NCBI GenBank assembly: GCA_026394095.1
Contig: JAPKYY010000266.1
Coordinates: forward strand, 1-6,124
Direction of reading: 5' to 3'
Origin: Acidobacteriota bacterium
Lineage (GTDB): Bacteria; Acidobacteriota; Terriglobia; Bryobacterales; Bryobacteraceae
DNA: 6,124 bases
The stretch's first letter is position 1; each line of letters begins with the position of its first letter. The translations under genes were made by a program, and so were the position numbers. Below the pieces are notes generated by a model that saw only the letters and a list, made by a program, of their open reading frames with translations, was not told where the DNA came from and made no database searches. Positions 6,073 to 6,124 of this stretch are shown here, one piece after another.

Positions 6073-6124
6073 ATGAACAAACTTAAGAACCTGGTGTGGA
6101 ACCTTCGCATTATCAAAGACACCA
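6073..6124 (+). CDS. Start of a small protein, possibly Flp/type IVb pilin (3' partial)
   Basis: Seventeen codons are visible before the window ends: MNKLKNLVWNLRIIKDT. A short, basic, amphipathic leader beginning MNKLKNL and ending in a polar KDT fits the leader of Flp/Fap (type IVb) prepilins, where a G-Q-D-hydrophobic-E-Y processing motif would come next. That motif lies beyond the window, so the identification is by resemblance only. The strong ribosome binding site and an own-promoter-like leader after the larE terminator suit a highly expressed structural gene. Confidence 0.5.
   Translation, partial: MNKLKNLVWNLRIIKDT

Overview
The window looks like ordinary chromosomal DNA from a moderately GC-rich Gram-negative bacterium. 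I favour an Acidobacteriota member related to Solibacter/Bryobacter. The support is gene content and protein style: a YncE-like exported propeller ending in GHTGNYR, a DUF2239 protein, LarE, and a probable Flp-type pilin start. This is inference and no marker settles it. There are no rRNA or tRNA genes, CRISPR arrays, insertion sequences or prophage genes.

Layout. (1) Positions 1-2383, plus strand: gyrA, the DNA gyrase A subunit, missing about its first 29 codons because the window begins inside the gene. (2) 2387-3460, plus: a secreted seven-bladed-type beta-propeller protein of the YVTN/YncE kind, three bases after the gyrA stop and so probably co-transcribed with it. (3) 3457-3993, minus: a DUF2239 protein that meets the propeller gene tail to tail, the two stop codons sharing one CTAG. 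(4) 3991-4046: a 28-bp tandem duplication. Each unit holds a near-palindromic operator-like site, and together they contain a good sigma-70 promoter for the DUF2239 gene. (5) 4049-4951, minus: rsgA, a ribosome-assembly GTPase, in frame but lacking about 40 residues between its P-loop and its DxPG motif. (6) 4952-5096: a divergent promoter region. (7) 5097-5981, plus: larE, a sulfur transferase for the nickel-pincer cofactor. (8) 5982-6072: a weak terminator, then a leader with a strong ribosome binding site for a new gene starting at 6073. Only 17 codons of that gene are present, and they resemble the leader of a Flp/type IVb pilin.

The genes do not form one pathway. The two points most worth attention are the RsgA that appears to have lost its switch I/G2 region and its P-loop Ser/Thr, and the duplicated operator in front of DUF2239, which could be a self-regulation circuit because that protein carries an AT-hook-like stretch and a possible ribbon-helix-helix segment. 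Both the DUF2239 and larE genes have a -10 element ending exactly 6 bases before the ATG, which suggests leaderless mRNAs.
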